The notes beneath the pieces are model-generated. The model searched no databases, was not told the DNA's origin, and saw nothing but the letters and a program-made list of their open reading frames with translations. Below, piece after piece: positions 11,934-12,585 of a stretch of DNA of 12,585 bases. Made by a program: the position numbers and the translations under genes. Position 1 is the stretch's first letter. The number at the start of each line of letters is the position of its first letter. Source of the stretch: an uncultured Bacilli bacterium (GTDB taxonomy: Bacteria > Bacillota_I > Bacilli_A > RF39 > UBA660); assembly GCA_948874605.1 (NCBI GenBank), contig CAQRXS010000031.1:1-12585 (forward strand). The letters are read 5' to 3'.

Positions 11934-12219
11934 TTATGCTTTTATTTTTTTCTTTTAAACATGTTTAAATTTGTTATTATATTACTTGTGTAATATTATT
12001 TATTTTATCTAATATAATTAGCTTTTGTTTAGTTAATCTTTTGTTTCTTTAAAATTTTTGCATTCTTTGAAGTTTATTTTTTTCTAATTCACAATTTCTA
12101 ATTTGCATCAAATGTTTATAATATGGATAATCTATTGACTTGTTTGAAATTCACTACAAATATATGTCTTATATTTTGCAACGAAACTTTTGAAGATGTA
12201 TAATTGTTCATCTTGATGC
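11934..12219. other. gene-free AT-rich stretch with palindromes, beyond dif
   Basis: No convincing gene. It holds a perfect 16-bp palindrome TTTAAACATGTTTAAA (11954-11969) and a perfect 7-bp stem-loop ATATTAC-TTGT-GTAATAT (11979-11996). On the minus strand, 12150-12049 reads 33 codons to a stop, ending MQIRNCELEKNKLQRMQKF, with no ribosome site; this could be the tail of a decayed gene. A small hairpin AAGATG/CATCTT lies near 12192-12213. Confidence 0.5.
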
Positions 12220-12256
12220 AAAAAACCTACTCTTTTCATTATCAATTTAAAGTAGG
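12220..12256 (-). terminator. intrinsic terminator of the right-edge gene
   Basis: On the minus strand CCTACT (12256-12251) and AGTAGG (12231-12226) pair and are followed by TTTTTT (12225-12220). It lies just downstream of the stop codon at 12278. Confidence 0.7.
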
Positions 12257-12277
12257 GGAAGTGCAATAAAAAAATGC

Positions 12278-12585
12278 CTAATTTTCATTGGCACCTATAA
12301 TAGAGTTTCTTGACTCAATTTCTGCAAGTTTTTCTAAAAATTCTGCAGCATTGGATTCATTTATTTCTGTGTAACCAAGTTCTTTTAAAGCTTGAATTTT
12401 AAATGTATTTAATTGCTGAGTTCTTCCTAATTTTTCTTCTTTTTGTTTTTCGATTTCTTGAACAAACTTTCGGTGAGATTCTGTTAATCTGCTTCGACTC
12501 GCTCCCCCATTATTATAAAGGGTTAGGGCGGAGTACAATATTCCTTCAAAAATAAATTGTTTATCCTCATTAAATTTGAATTCTT
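12278..12585 (-). CDS. 3' part of an unrecognised gene running off the right edge
   Basis: The frame is open from the stop at 12278 to the window end, giving about 102 C-terminal residues. The TTG at 12538 has no good ribosome site and reading continues upstream (EFKFNEDKQFIFEG), so the true start lies outside. The visible part has a short ordered segment (ILYSALTLYNNGGASRSRLT), a highly charged helix (SHRKFVQEIEKQKEEKLGRT) and a second helical pair near the end. No family is recognised and no catalytic motif is visible; the Lys/Glu-rich helix suggests a coiled coil or assembly tail. It is followed by a terminator. Confidence 0.65.
   Translation of the reverse strand, partial: EFKFNEDKQFIFEGILYSALTLYNNGGASRSRLTESHRKFVQEIEKQKEEKLGRTQQLNTFKIQALKELGYTEINESNAAEFLEKLAEIESRNSIIGANEN

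Noticed and set aside
1..12585. Mollicute-type code with UGA as tryptophan
   Set aside because: Tryptophans are UGG throughout, and UGA ends the 30-aa peptide frame at a sensible place.
1..12585. CRISPR arrays, tRNA or rRNA genes, insertion sequences
   Set aside because: No regular spacer-repeat pattern, cloverleaf, rRNA motif or transposase was seen on either strand.

Overview
AT-rich DNA from a low-GC Gram-positive bacterium (Bacillota, probably a Bacilli/Erysipelotrichia-type gut lineage). The basis is AGGAGG-like ribosome sites, sigma-A promoters, standard stop use, and the gene order 6S RNA - tcdA - rarA, which I recall from the Bacillus aspS-bsrA-yrvM-yrvN neighbourhood. No species name can be supported from this window.

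Left half (1 to about 5.3 kb): an accessory element, almost entirely on the minus strand. At the left edge is an incomplete CRESS-type replication initiator (HUH endonuclease plus superfamily 3 helicase). Next to it is an origin of the kind used by circoviruses and geminiviruses: a perfect 10-bp stem, a loop holding TAGTATTAC, and three tandem ATGTAGC repeats. Upstream on the same strand are a 95-aa protein, an XRE-type regulator and a 142-aa unknown, with a repeated operator-like sequence in front of the 95-aa gene. Next come a coiled-coil protein, a lipoprotein and a single-pass membrane protein in one operon, a divergent ribbon-helix-helix regulator missed by length cut-offs, and a 141-aa unknown. 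The element ends close to a 3' fragment of what looks like a uracil-DNA glycosylase-family gene (5323-5520), a likely junction with the chromosome.

Middle (5.5 to 11.5 kb): core chromosome. A 6S RNA gene lies directly upstream of tcdA. tcdA converges on and overlaps gpsA, which is translationally coupled to rarA. rarA and xerD diverge from back-to-back promoters that share their -35 box. After xerD come a 42-aa Asn/Lys-rich gene on the minus strand, a 296-aa unknown and a ZIP-family metal transporter.

Right (11.5 kb to the end): a compact unit that looks like a type I toxin-antitoxin locus. It has a 30-aa hydrophobic peptide with a sequestered ribosome site and a convergent antisense RNA of about 80 nt with its own promoter and terminator. 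About 70 bp beyond the antisense start is a sequence closely matching the Bacillota dif site, the target of XerC/XerD, then gene-free AT-rich DNA with palindromes, and finally the 3' part of an unrecognised minus-strand gene running off the right edge.

The two systems most worth following are the CRESS Rep/origin module in a bacterial genome and the candidate type I toxin-antitoxin locus beside dif.
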